Assembly: GCA_903907955.1 (NCBI GenBank)
Contig: CAIVPZ010000049.1
Coordinates: 27,752 to 91,751 of the forward strand
Length of the DNA stretch: 64,000 bases
Direction: 5' to 3'
Source of the DNA: an uncultured Acetobacteraceae bacterium
GTDB taxonomy: Bacteria > Pseudomonadota > Alphaproteobacteria > Acetobacterales > Acetobacteraceae
Made by a program: the position numbers and the translations under genes. Positions within the stretch are counted from its first letter, which is position 1; each line of letters opens with the position of its first letter. This document shows positions 35,498 through 43,832 of the stretch, piece by piece. The notes beneath the pieces were generated by a model. It was given only the letters and a program-made list of their open reading frames with translations, was not told where the DNA came from and did no database searches.

Positions 35498-35595
35498 GGT
35501 TTTTTCCTTCTGCGGTGGGCCAGGTTCACCCTGTCCACTACCACGTTTAATTCCAGATCTGTGGCGAATTCCGGGCAGGCACCGAACGACCCCGG

Positions 35596-36168
35596 TCAGG
35601 CCGGTTCCCCCGCCGCCTTGCGCCGCAGCATCCTCAGCCTGTCCTGACCGTCCGGCATGCGGGGATCGAGTTCCAGCGCCTTCACCCATGCCGCCAGCGC
35701 GCCCTTCCAGTCCTCCTGCGCCTCGGCAATGCGCGAGAGGGTCTGCAGCGCGACGAAATGCCGCGGCTCGCGCTGCAGCGTCGCCTGGATGTCGCGGATC
35801 GCGCCCGGCGTGTCGCCGGTGTGGAATTTCACCAGCGCCCGGGCGAGCCAGGCCTCGGCATAGTCGGGCGCCAGCACCAGGGCATCGTTCAGCGTGTCCA
35901 GCGCCCCGTCGGTATCGCCCTGCTCCAGGTCGCGGGTGCCGCGGTTGATCAGCAGCAGCACCGCCGGCGAGCCGGCCTGCTGCCAGGCCTGCCGGATCTT
36001 CGCCTCCAGCGCCGCCGCTTCCTGCTCGTCCGGGGCCGCCTTCAGCGCGGCGAACAGCGGGTCGAGGTCGGGCTTGCGCGGGTCCGCCCGCCCCTGGGCA
36101 AGCGCGGGGCCGGCGGCGAGCAGCACAAGCAGGAAAATCAGGCGCATGGCAAAATGGTGGGGCCGCAT
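35596..36168 (-). CDS. exported TPR-repeat protein
   Basis: A 190-residue protein with a signal peptide (MRLIFLLVLLAAGPALAQ) and three tetratricopeptide repeats at about residues 70-175 (LINRGTRDLEQGDTDGALDTL, trimmed; ALVLAPDYAEAWLARALVKF; TLSRIAEAQEDWKGALAAWV). It probably scaffolds protein contacts in the periplasm. Start 36168 includes seven extra residues before the signal; 36147 is equally possible. It follows glcF on the same strand after 46 bp, so it may be the tail of the glycolate oxidase operon. Confidence 0.78.
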   Translation of the reverse strand: MRPHHFAMRLIFLLVLLAAGPALAQGRADPRKPDLDPLFAALKAAPDEQEAAALEAKIRQAWQQAGSPAVLLLINRGTRDLEQGDTDGALDTLNDALVLAPDYAEAWLARALVKFHTGDTPGAIRDIQATLQREPRHFVALQTLSRIAEAQEDWKGALAAWVKALELDPRMPDGQDRLRMLRRKAAGEPA

Positions 36169-36214
36169 CACCCCGGGCACAAGGGCGCCCACAGGCGCGG
36201 CCAAGCGCCTCGCG

Positions 36215-37528
36215 CTACTCGGCCGCCCTGCCACCGATCCCCTCGGGTTCCGGCCCGCCCGCCATCCAGTCCAGCAGTTCCACCGTGTGCACCACCGCCA
36301 GCCCGCCGCCCGCCAATTGCGTCATGCAGCCGATATTCCCGGTGGCCACCACGTCGGGCCGGAGCGCGCGCAGGTTGCCCAGTTTGCGCTCGCGCAGGCG
36401 GGCGGCGATGTCGGGCTGCATCAGGTTGTAGGTGCCGGCCGAGCCGCAGCAGAGATGCCCCTCCGCCGGTTCCACCACCCGGAACCCGGCCCGGCGCAGC
36501 AGCGCCCTGGGCGTGTCGGTAACCTTCTGCCCGTGCTGCAGGCTGCACGCGGCGTGATACGCCACCGTCACCTGCGGCTCCGGACGCGACGGCGCGTAGC
36601 CGAATTTCTCCAGCGCCTCGGCAACATCCATGGCCAGCGCAGCCACCCGGGCCGCCGCCGCGGCCTCCGGCTGGGTGCGGAACATGAAGCCGTAATCCTT
36701 CACCGTGGTGCCGCAGCCCGAGGCGTTGATGACAATGCCATCCAGCCCGGCGCCGTCGAGTTCGCGGCTCCAGGCGGCGATGTTGGCCCGGGCGGACGCC
36801 ATGGCCTGATCGTGCGCGCCCATGTGGTGGGTCAGCGCGCCGCAGCAGCCGGCGTCGGCGGGCACCACCACCTCGCCGCCCATGCGGGTCAGCAGGCGGA
36901 TGGTGGCCGCGTTGATCGCCGGGTTCAGCACCCGCTGCGCGCAGCCGGCCAGCAGCGCCACGCGAAAGCGCCGCGCCCCGGCAGCTTCGTGCACGCCGGG
37001 GCCGTCGCGCATGCCGGCCGCCGGCAGCCGGCCCGGCGCCATCGCCAGCATGGCCCGCATGCGCTTGAAAAGCGGCCCCTCGCCAGCCAGCAACCCGGCG
37101 AAAGGCTGGCCCAGCCGTGCCCCGATCAGTGCCAGCCGAAAGCGCCCGGGATGCGGCAGCACCGCCATCAGCAACGCCCGCAACGCGCGCTCATGCCACG
37201 GCCGGCGATAGGTCTGTTCCACATGGGTCCGGGCAAGGTCGATCAGGTGCATGTAATGCACACCCGAGGGACAGGTGGTCATGCAGGACAGGCACGACAG
37301 GCAGCGATCCAGGTGCCGCACCACCTCCTCGGTGGCGGGGCGGCCGGATTCCAGCATGTCCTTGATCAGGTAGATGCGCCCGCGCGGGCTGTCGAGTTCG
37401 TCGCCCAGCAGCACGAAGGTCGGGCAGGTCGCGGTGCACATGCCGCAATGCACGCAGGTGCGCAGCACGTCGTTGGCCGCGGCGAGCGCCGGGTCTCGCA
37501 ACTGCGCGGCGGTGAAGCTGGTTTGCAT
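36215..37528 (-). CDS. glcF: glycolate oxidase iron-sulfur subunit
   Basis: A 437-residue protein with two [4Fe-4S] motifs near the N-terminus, CVHCGMCTATCPT and CLSCLSCMTTCPSGV. Two CCG domains follow (DAGCCGALTHHMG, HLCCGSAGTYNLMQP), as in GlcF and heterodisulfide-reductase-like subunits. It passes electrons from the GlcD/GlcE flavoproteins oxidising glycolate to glyoxylate into the respiratory chain. The ATG at 37528 begins MQTSFTAAQLRDPALAAAND, which matches the family start. It is the fourth gene of the glcD-glcE-ORF-glcF run. Confidence 0.94.
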   Translation of the reverse strand: MQTSFTAAQLRDPALAAANDVLRTCVHCGMCTATCPTFVLLGDELDSPRGRIYLIKDMLESGRPATEEVVRHLDRCLSCLSCMTTCPSGVHYMHLIDLARTHVEQTYRRPWHERALRALLMAVLPHPGRFRLALIGARLGQPFAGLLAGEGPLFKRMRAMLAMAPGRLPAAGMRDGPGVHEAAGARRFRVALLAGCAQRVLNPAINAATIRLLTRMGGEVVVPADAGCCGALTHHMGAHDQAMASARANIAAWSRELDGAGLDGIVINASGCGTTVKDYGFMFRTQPEAAAAARVAALAMDVAEALEKFGYAPSRPEPQVTVAYHAACSLQHGQKVTDTPRALLRRAGFRVVEPAEGHLCCGSAGTYNLMQPDIAARLRERKLGNLRALRPDVVATGNIGCMTQLAGGGLAVVHTVELLDWMAGGPEPEGIGGRAAE

Positions 37529-37535
37529 CGGCCGG

Positions 37536-37817
37536 TCAGGGCTTCCGCAGCAGGGCAAACAGGCCGACCGCCCAGACGGTCAGGCCGAAGCTGGTCATGG
37601 TCAGTTCCGGCCAGCCATGCGCGGCGGCGAAGCCGGGCACGGCGAGCAGCCGCCCGGCCCCCAGCCCGGCGAAGAACAAACCGAGTGACAACGGAAAGCC
37701 CCGCCGCAGCCGGTCGCGCAGCGGCACCGGACCGGCGGTGCGCATCAGCACCGTCAGCACCATCATGCAGGCCCCCAGCAGCCCGATCTCGCCCCACGGA
37801 GTCATGCCTGCGCCCAT
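37536..37817 (-). CDS. small membrane protein inside the glc operon
   Basis: A 93-residue protein, MGAGMTPWGEIGLLGACMMV..., with about three membrane helices. Its ribosome site (GGGAG) lies inside the end of glcE, and its stop is seven bases before the glcF start, so it is embedded in the operon. It is not a known Glc subunit. It might help membrane attachment of the otherwise peripheral GlcDEF complex, but that is inference from position. Confidence 0.7.
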   Translation of the reverse strand: MGAGMTPWGEIGLLGACMMVLTVLMRTAGPVPLRDRLRRGFPLSLGLFFAGLGAGRLLAVPGFAAAHGWPELTMTSFGLTVWAVGLFALLRKP

Positions 37818-37821
37818 CGCT

Positions 37822-39036
37822 TCATTCTCCCGCCCGCATGCGGCCTGGATTGAGGATGCCCCTGGGGTCGAACGCCGCCTTGACCCGGCGGGCGATCGCC
37901 GCCAGCGGCGCCGGCTCGGGCGGGATCACTTCGACCGACGCGCGCAGCGCCTTGGGCGCCCGCATCAGCGTCCAGCTGCCGCCGGCCTCGCGCGCCGCGG
38001 TGCAGACGGCATCATGCGCATCCTCGGTGGCCGGGCCGGCGATCCACACCAGGCCGCCGCCCCAGTCGAGGAACCAGCAGGCATCGAACATCCGCTCCAG
38101 CACCGCCGCCACCCGCGGCCCGGCGGACGGGCGCACCGAGACCCGCCAGATCGCCCCCGGCTCGTCCACCAGCGGCGCCGCGTCGCGCAGTGCCGCCCAG
38201 GCTTCCTGCGTGGTGGCGTCGTCCAGCACGTCCACCTGGCCGAACGGCGCCAGCTCGGCGCGCAGCCGCTCGCTGCGATAGGCCACGAAGGTGGCGAAAT
38301 CCTCCAGCCGGACCAGGGCGGACGCGCCATGCAGGCCGGGCACCCGCAACGAAAACGCCGCCGGCACATAGGCCGCGGCGGACACGCCATAGGGCGAGCC
38401 CAGCGCCGCCGACAGCGCCGCCACCCCCTTCACCGGATCGAGCCCGCGCACCACCAGCGTCGCCCGCCGCTCCGGCGCCGGCAGCACTTTCAGCGTGATT
38501 TCGGTGAGCACCGCCAGCGTGCCGTGGCTGCCGGCCAGCAGCTTGCACAGGTCAAGCCCGGTGACGTTCTTCAGCACCCGCCCGCCGGACCGGATCACCT
38601 CGCCGGTGCCGTTCACCGCACGCACGCCCAGCAGGTGGTCGCGCGTCGCCCCCCAGGCGACCCGGCGCGGACCGGACAGGTTGGCGGCCACCGCCCCGCC
38701 CAGGGTCTGCGGCGCCGTGCCGCCGAGCAGTCGCGAAAAATCGGGGATTTCCCCGGTGATCTGCTGGCCTTTGGCGGCCACCGCGGCATTCAGTTCGGCA
38801 ACCGAAGTGCCGGCCCGCGCCGAGAGCACCAGTTCCTGCGGCGAATACAGCGTGATGCCGGTCAGCCCGCCGACCGACAGCACCCGGGCCGCCTGCACCG
38901 GGCGCAATATGCCGCGCTTGGTGCCGTTGCCAAGCACCAGCAGCGGCTCCGCGGCTGCGTAGGCCGCGCGCACAACCGCGGCCACCCCGGCCTCATCACC
39001 CGGAACCATCGCCTCGCCCGCGAGTGGCGCGGTCAT
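37822..39036 (-). CDS. glcE: glycolate oxidase FAD-binding subunit
   Basis: A 404-residue FAD_binding_4-type protein, shorter than GlcD, as is typical for GlcE. FAD-binding blocks are LLVLGNGTKRGILRPVQAAR, LSARAGTSVAELNAAVAAKG and GGTAPQTLGGAVAANLSGPR. GSHGTLAVLTEITLKVLP and the C-terminal KAAFDPRGILNPGRM are also conserved. The ATG at 39036 overlaps the glcD stop (ATGA). The much longer open frame to 39969 lies antisense-like within glcD and is not coding. Confidence 0.93.
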   Translation of the reverse strand: MTAPLAGEAMVPGDEAGVAAVVRAAYAAAEPLLVLGNGTKRGILRPVQAARVLSVGGLTGITLYSPQELVLSARAGTSVAELNAAVAAKGQQITGEIPDFSRLLGGTAPQTLGGAVAANLSGPRRVAWGATRDHLLGVRAVNGTGEVIRSGGRVLKNVTGLDLCKLLAGSHGTLAVLTEITLKVLPAPERRATLVVRGLDPVKGVAALSAALGSPYGVSAAAYVPAAFSLRVPGLHGASALVRLEDFATFVAYRSERLRAELAPFGQVDVLDDATTQEAWAALRDAAPLVDEPGAIWRVSVRPSAGPRVAAVLERMFDACWFLDWGGGLVWIAGPATEDAHDAVCTAAREAGGSWTLMRAPKALRASVEVIPPEPAPLAAIARRVKAAFDPRGILNPGRMRAGE

Positions 39037-40463
39037 GCGGGTGCCGCTTGCAGCGGGAACACTTTCGACGGGTTGAGCAGCCAGCCCGGATCGAAGGCGG
39101 ATTTGATGCGGCGCTGCTGGTCGAGTTCGCCCGCGGTGAACTGCACGCCCATCAGCTCGCGCTTCTCCGCCCCCACCCCGTGCTCGCCGGTCAGGCAGCC
39201 GCCCACCTCGACGCAGAGCGTCAGAATCTCGGCGCCGAGTCGCTCGGCACGGCCGAGGCTGTCGGGGTTGTTGGCGTCGAACATGATCAGCGGATGCAGG
39301 TTGCCGTCGCCGGCATGGAAGATGTTGGCCACCTGCAGCCCGGCCGCCGCGCTCATTTCGCGGATGCGGCCCAGCACGTCGGCCAGCCGGCTGGTGGGGA
39401 TGACGCCGTCCATGCACAGATAATCCGGGCTGATCCGTCCGATCGCGCCGAATGCACCTTTCCGGCCCTTCCAGATAGCCGCACTCTCCTCGGCCGAGGA
39501 TGAAACCTTGAGGCTGATCGGGTCGTGCCGCGCGCAGATCGCGCGGATGCGTCCGAGCAACTCGTCCTGCTCGGCGGTGCTGCCCTCCACCTCGATGATC
39601 AGCATGGCCTCGGCATCCAGCGGATAGCCCGCATGGGCGAACGCCTCGCAGGCATGGATGGCCGGGCGGTCCATGAACTCCAGCGCCACCGGAATGATGC
39701 CGGAGGCGATGATGGAGGCCACGCAGGCCCCGGCGACCTCGTTGGAGCGGAAGGCGGCGAGCATGGCGCGGCTGCCCTCCGGCGACCGCAGGATGCGCAC
39801 CGTCACCTCGGTGACGATGGCAAGCTGGCCCTCGCTGCCGGTCAGCAGGCCGAGCCAGTCGTAGCCGGCGGCGTCCAGGTAGGCGCCGCCCAGTTCGAGC
39901 ACCTCGCCCTCCACGGTGACGATCTTCAGCCCGAGCAGGTTGTTGGCGGTGACGCCGTAGCGCAGGCAATGGGCGCCGCCGGAATTCATGGCGACGTTGC
40001 CGCCGATCATGCAGGCGAGCTGGCTGGACGGGTCGGGGGCGTAGAAGAACCCCCTGCCCTGCACCGCCTGGGTAATGCCGATATTGGTCACCCCGGCCTG
40101 CACCACCGCCAGCCGGTCGGCATAGTCGATATCCAGGATGCGGTTCAGCCGCATCAGCCCGAGCACGACCGAATCCTCCATCGGCAGCGCGCCGCCCGAC
40201 AGCGAGGTGCCGGCGCCGCGCGGCACCACCCGCACGCCCTCGCGGTGCAGGAACGCCATCACCGCGGCGACCTGCGCGGTGGTCTCCGGCAGCACCACCG
40301 CCAGCGGCACCTGCCGGTAGGCGGTCAGACCGTCGGTTTCGTAGGGCTTGAGCCGCAGGGTCTCGGCGATCACCCCGTCCGGCGGCAGCAGATGTCGCAA
40401 CCCGGCGACGATGGCATCGCGCCGGGCGAGCACATTTTGTCGGGGCGGCAATTGGGTGATCAT
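39033..40463 (-). CDS. glcD: glycolate oxidase FAD-linked subunit
   Basis: A 476-residue protein of the VAO/PCMH flavoprotein family. The FAD domain shows VVPRGAGTSLSGGALPMEDS and APDPSSQLACMIGGNVAMNS followed by GGAHCLRYG. The C-terminal FAD-oxidase domain has NIFHAGDGNLHPLIMFD and GGCLTGEHGVGAEKR. It oxidises glycolate (or D-lactate) to the keto acid. The ATG at 40463 has AGGAGG eight bases upstream. It is first of the glcD-E-ORF-F operon; the promoter should lie in the 160 bp shared with the divergent signal-peptidase-like gene. Confidence 0.94.
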   Translation of the reverse strand: MITQLPPRQNVLARRDAIVAGLRHLLPPDGVIAETLRLKPYETDGLTAYRQVPLAVVLPETTAQVAAVMAFLHREGVRVVPRGAGTSLSGGALPMEDSVVLGLMRLNRILDIDYADRLAVVQAGVTNIGITQAVQGRGFFYAPDPSSQLACMIGGNVAMNSGGAHCLRYGVTANNLLGLKIVTVEGEVLELGGAYLDAAGYDWLGLLTGSEGQLAIVTEVTVRILRSPEGSRAMLAAFRSNEVAGACVASIIASGIIPVALEFMDRPAIHACEAFAHAGYPLDAEAMLIIEVEGSTAEQDELLGRIRAICARHDPISLKVSSSAEESAAIWKGRKGAFGAIGRISPDYLCMDGVIPTSRLADVLGRIREMSAAAGLQVANIFHAGDGNLHPLIMFDANNPDSLGRAERLGAEILTLCVEVGGCLTGEHGVGAEKRELMGVQFTAGELDQQRRIKSAFDPGWLLNPSKVFPLQAAPA

Positions 40464-40622
40464 GCGGACGTCCTCCTGCCTGCCGACAATGTGAGCGGAG
40501 ACGCGGCGCTCGGCAAGCACCGGTGCCGCATATCGGCCGGCGCGATCGACGCCGGCGGCATTTCCATTTCCAAACGTTCCGGCTTCACATAGTCTGGCGC
40601 CGCAAAGCGCAACGAGGTCGAA

Positions 40623-41558
40623 ATGTCCGATCCCTCCGACCAACCGATTCGCGGGTCATGGCGCTGTGCCGCCTGGGGTGGCGTGCTCTCGCTTGCCATG
40701 CCCGGGCTGGGCCAGGTTTACGCACGGTCGTGGCGCCTGGGGGTGGTGTTGCTGACAGTTATCACCCTGCTCGGGATCACGACGAGGGTGTTGTCCCGGC
40801 TTCTGCCGCCCGATCCGGCTGCGCTCGGCCTGCTGCTCGCCCTCCTGGCGGCCATCCTGGCCTGCTATGCCGGCGCTCCGATCCACGCGGTGCGGCGCAT
40901 CCGGCTGTACCCGGATCCGGCGAAACCGCGCTGGTTCCGCTCGACCTGGTTCACCGCTGCCGTTTTCCTCAGCATCAACGTCGGAATTGATACGGCCGCT
41001 CCGCTCCAGCTTGGCTGGCGGACCTTCTCAATCCCGTCGGGCGGCACCCTGCCCACGCTGCTGGTCGGCGACATGATCGTAACGGACACCACCGGAAGCG
41101 TCATCATGCCGGCCTATGGCGACATGATCGTGTTCCTGCTGCCGCGCGATCCGTCGCAGACGTTCATCAAACGTGTCGTTGGCCTGCCGGGCGACCGCGT
41201 CCAGATGAAGCGCGGCCAACTCTACGTCAACAGCACGATAATGCCGCGCCAATCGGCGGGCGACTACGTGACCCAGGGCGACGGCCCGCGCATGCTGCTC
41301 AGGCGCTTCATCGAGACGCTGCCGAACGGGAGCAGCCATGCGATCCTGAAAGCTGCCGATGACGGGCCGCTGGACAATACGATCTTGTATCGTGTGCCGG
41401 CGGACAGCGTGTTTGTCCTTGGCGACAACCGCGACAACAGCCAGGACAGCCGCATGATGGACGCGGTTGGGTTCATCCCCAGCGACAACGTCATCGGCCG
41501 TGCCTGGACAGTTCTCTGGTCGCCGCGGATGGCGCGCATCCTCAGCCGGATCGACTAA
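40623..41558 (+). CDS. signal peptidase I homologue lacking the catalytic serine
   Basis: A 311-residue S26-family protein. It has an extra N-terminal membrane region (residues 15-80, three helices) and a SPase I fold after residue 130. Box B reads FSIPSGGTLPTLLVGD at residues 135-150; enzymes have PSGSMxPT, so the nucleophile Ser is Gly141 here and Met is Thr142. Other boxes are intact: FIKRVVGLPGD with the general-base Lys183, and FVLGDNRDNSQDSR near residue 265. Either it is a non-catalytic paralogue or a neighbouring Ser139/Thr142 has taken over. The true housekeeping lepB would then be elsewhere. Length and frame are otherwise undamaged. Confidence 0.88.
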   Translation: MSDPSDQPIRGSWRCAAWGGVLSLAMPGLGQVYARSWRLGVVLLTVITLLGITTRVLSRLLPPDPAALGLLLALLAAILACYAGAPIHAVRRIRLYPDPAKPRWFRSTWFTAAVFLSINVGIDTAAPLQLGWRTFSIPSGGTLPTLLVGDMIVTDTTGSVIMPAYGDMIVFLLPRDPSQTFIKRVVGLPGDRVQMKRGQLYVNSTIMPRQSAGDYVTQGDGPRMLLRRFIETLPNGSSHAILKAADDGPLDNTILYRVPADSVFVLGDNRDNSQDSRMMDAVGFIPSDNVIGRAWTVLWSPRMARILSRID

Positions 41559-41606
41559 GGGGGAAATGGGGCCGGCAGGCCCCAGACCGTTGCCGGCGAG
41601 CCGCAA

Positions 41607-41732
41607 TCAGCCCTGGCGGCACTTCATCCGCGGGTTCTTCTTGTTGATGACGTAGACGCGGCCATGCCGACGCACGACACGGCAGTTCTTGTCGCGGGTC
41701 TTGGCCGACTTCAGGCTGTTGCGGATGCGCAT
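41607..41732 (-). CDS. rpmJ: 50S ribosomal protein L36
   Basis: A 41-residue protein reading [20 protein letters not shown], then [20 protein letters not shown] and a final Gly. This is the longer L36 form common in alphaproteobacteria. It lacks the full set of four zinc ligands of the 38-residue form, with Cys only at NC and KC. It is a monocistronic gene convergent with the signal-peptidase-like gene. Confidence 0.95.
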   Translation of the reverse strand: MRIRNSLKSAKTRDKNCRVVRRHGRVYVINKKNPRMKCRQG

Positions 41733-41823
41733 GATCAGGACGCCCTCGGTTCGCGAAGTATATGGAGCGGGGCGGAATACGGGGGCGGCCGGTCGCTGTC
41801 AAGTTTGGGCCGGCAATGCCGGG

Positions 41824-42771
41824 CTAACGCCCGATCGCATTCCAGCGCACCATGCGCACCTGGCCGGTATGGATCAGCTTCAGCCGGCGCATCCACACCT
41901 CGGCCTCGGCAACCACCGCGGCGGCGCGCAGCCGGTCCGGGCGAGCCTCCGACAGCGTCCGCACCAGGCGCTTCCAGCCCTGTACGGCCAGGCGCATGTG
42001 GCGCGTCGAGATATCCTCGGCCACCCGCACGTCGAAGCCGAGCTGGGCGAGGGCAGCAGACAACCCCGCCTCGGTCGGCAGGTCGGGCGTCCGCCCCTCG
42101 ACCTCCGCCCAGGACCGGACCATCGGGTCCCCCGGATCGAGTCGCGCCGTGGCAACCATATCGACCAGCACCAACTGGCCGCCCGGCCGGAGCGCACCGG
42201 CAACGGCGATCAGCAGTTCCGGCACCGGCACCGGCCGTCCGGGGGCGCCGCGCAGCGCTTCCAGCGCCAGGACGTGGTTGAAGCCATGGCGGCGGAACAC
42301 CGGCGCCTGCGGGTCCCAGGCGGCGACGGTGGCCCGCTTGGCGACCACCTTGCCGGCGCGCGGCAGCCGCCAGGCCGCCACCGCGGCCAGCGCCGGGTCG
42401 GCCTCATGGCCGGAAACCCAGGCGCCAAGCCCGCCCGCCACCGCCCGTGCCGCGCCGCCGCCGGCGGCGCCGAGCAGCAGCACCGAGGAGGCCGCCGACA
42501 GGCCGAGCGGCAGCGCAAGCCGCAGCACCTCCTCCTCCCCGCCCGGAACGACGATGCCATCGCCCCAGAGTTCATCGGCAACGGAGATGCGGGCCGGCGT
42601 CCAGCGCGCGGGCGGCATCAGCCGCGCCGGCGTCGGCGCCAGGGCAGGCGCAGGGATTTCCGGATGGTGCTCGGCCGCCGGTTCACACGGCACCGGCGGC
42701 ACCACCACGGGCGGCGTCTCCGTGGTCTGCCAGAGATGCCTGAATCGACTGCGGAGATCGACAAGTCGCAT
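41824..42771 (-). CDS. SAM-dependent methyltransferase
   Basis: A 315-residue protein. The first 60 residues are Pro-rich and disordered (PPVVVPPVPCEPAAEHHPEI). A class I methyltransferase domain follows: SVLLLGAAGGGAARAVAGGL as SAM motif I near residue 95, HVLALEALRGAPGR, and ALRPGGQLVLVDMVATARLD near 200. The C-terminal region is helical (QGWKRLVRTLSEARPDRLRA). The substrate is unknown. It is alone on its strand between rpmJ and the exported isoaspartate-methyltransferase-like gene, with 170 bp upstream. Confidence 0.8.
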   Translation of the reverse strand: MRLVDLRSRFRHLWQTTETPPVVVPPVPCEPAAEHHPEIPAPALAPTPARLMPPARWTPARISVADELWGDGIVVPGGEEEVLRLALPLGLSAASSVLLLGAAGGGAARAVAGGLGAWVSGHEADPALAAVAAWRLPRAGKVVAKRATVAAWDPQAPVFRRHGFNHVLALEALRGAPGRPVPVPELLIAVAGALRPGGQLVLVDMVATARLDPGDPMVRSWAEVEGRTPDLPTEAGLSAALAQLGFDVRVAEDISTRHMRLAVQGWKRLVRTLSEARPDRLRAAAVVAEAEVWMRRLKLIHTGQVRMVRWNAIGR

Positions 42772-42941
42772 GCGACGGCCTGATTTGCCCCAGGTCAGCG
42801 AGGTTCGCGGTCAGCACTTTTCCGGATCAGTACCGGAACATTCTGCTGCCCCAAACTGGGCCGATTCTGTTGCGAAACCGTTAAACCGCCGCGTCGAAAC
42901 CGCGCCCGCGGCCGATGCGCCGCGGGCGGACCGGCGGCGCT

Positions 42942-43832
42942 TCAGCCGCCCGGCGCTTCCCTGGGCGCCGGGGTCTTCATCATCGCCCCGGTCATCGGGA
43001 TGAAATACACCCCGACGTCGCGCTTCGAGTGGATCTTGCCCGCCTCGTCCTTGGTGTAGACGTACAGGATCTGGCCCTTCTTGAACGGCTGGCCGATGGG
43101 AATGATCATCCGCCCGCCCGGCTTCATCTGCTTGAACAGTTCGGGCGGCGCATACTGGGCGGCGCAGGTGACGATGATGATGTCGAAGCCGCCCTCCACC
43201 TCGGGCCAGCCGTAATAGCCGTCGCCGACCCTGGTGTGCACGTTGTCGTAGCCGAGCGGGGCGAAGATCTTGCCCACCGCATGGCCGAGCGGCTCGATGA
43301 TTTCGATCGAATAGGATTTCTGCACGATCCGGCTCAGCAGTGAACTCTGAAAGCCGCTGCCGGTGCCGATTTCCAGGGTGACGTCAGTGTCCTTCGGGTG
43401 GGCGATCTGGGTCATGTAGGCCTGCCCCAGATAGTCCGACAGCGCCGAGCCGAAGCCGAGCGCCCAGGGCTTCGGCTCGGCCTCGTAGGCATTGCCGGGC
43501 GTCGCGTAATGGCCATCGTACATATAATGGAAATATTCCCGCGGCACCGCCTGGAACGCCGCCATCACCGCCGGGTCGGCGCTGCCAAGGCGTTCCTTCA
43601 GGTACGACTCGATCCGCTTCATCGCCGCCGGCTTGCGCGCCTGGATGGCCTGGAACTGCGCTTCGGTCAGGTCAACCGGCCGGCCGGACTTCGCCATCGC
43701 TTCCATATAGGCCTGCCGGGTCCAGCCGCCGGACGGGGCGGCAGCGGTGGCGGCGGCAGGCCCCGCCAGCAGGGCGCCGGCGGCGCCCAGAACGAAGCCA
43801 CGGCGATTCAAGCCGATCTCGGGTTCAAACAC
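42942..43832 (-). CDS. Tat-exported protein-L-isoaspartate O-methyltransferase-like protein
   Basis: A 296-residue protein with a twin-arginine signal (LNRRGFVLGAAGALLAGPAA). The PCMT domain follows: AFQAVPREYFHYMYDGHYAT, SALSDYLGQAYMTQIAHP, DVTLEIGTGSGFQSSLLSRI (SAM motif I), DNVHTRVGDGYYGWPEVEGG and FDIIIVTCAAQYAPPELFKQ followed by MKPGGRMIIPIG. Cytosolic PCMT repairs isoaspartyl residues using SAM. Export raises the question of a SAM source in the periplasm, so the exported protein may have a different role. Its start overlaps the end of the upstream membrane protein gene by 25 bp, indicating coupling. Confidence 0.85.
   Translation of the reverse strand: MFEPEIGLNRRGFVLGAAGALLAGPAAATAAAPSGGWTRQAYMEAMAKSGRPVDLTEAQFQAIQARKPAAMKRIESYLKERLGSADPAVMAAFQAVPREYFHYMYDGHYATPGNAYEAEPKPWALGFGSALSDYLGQAYMTQIAHPKDTDVTLEIGTGSGFQSSLLSRIVQKSYSIEIIEPLGHAVGKIFAPLGYDNVHTRVGDGYYGWPEVEGGFDIIIVTCAAQYAPPELFKQMKPGGRMIIPIGQPFKKGQILYVYTKDEAGKIHSKRDVGVYFIPMTGAMMKTPAPREAPGG

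Noticed and set aside
39037..39969. Extension of glcE upstream through glcD
   Set aside because: It is an alternative frame of glcD; the GlcE start at 39036 overlaps the glcD stop as expected.
41568..41583. GGGGCC-GGCA-GGCCCC hairpin after the signal-peptidase-like gene as a terminator
   Set aside because: The stem is short and lacks a T-run; it may act as a weak terminator but cannot be supported.
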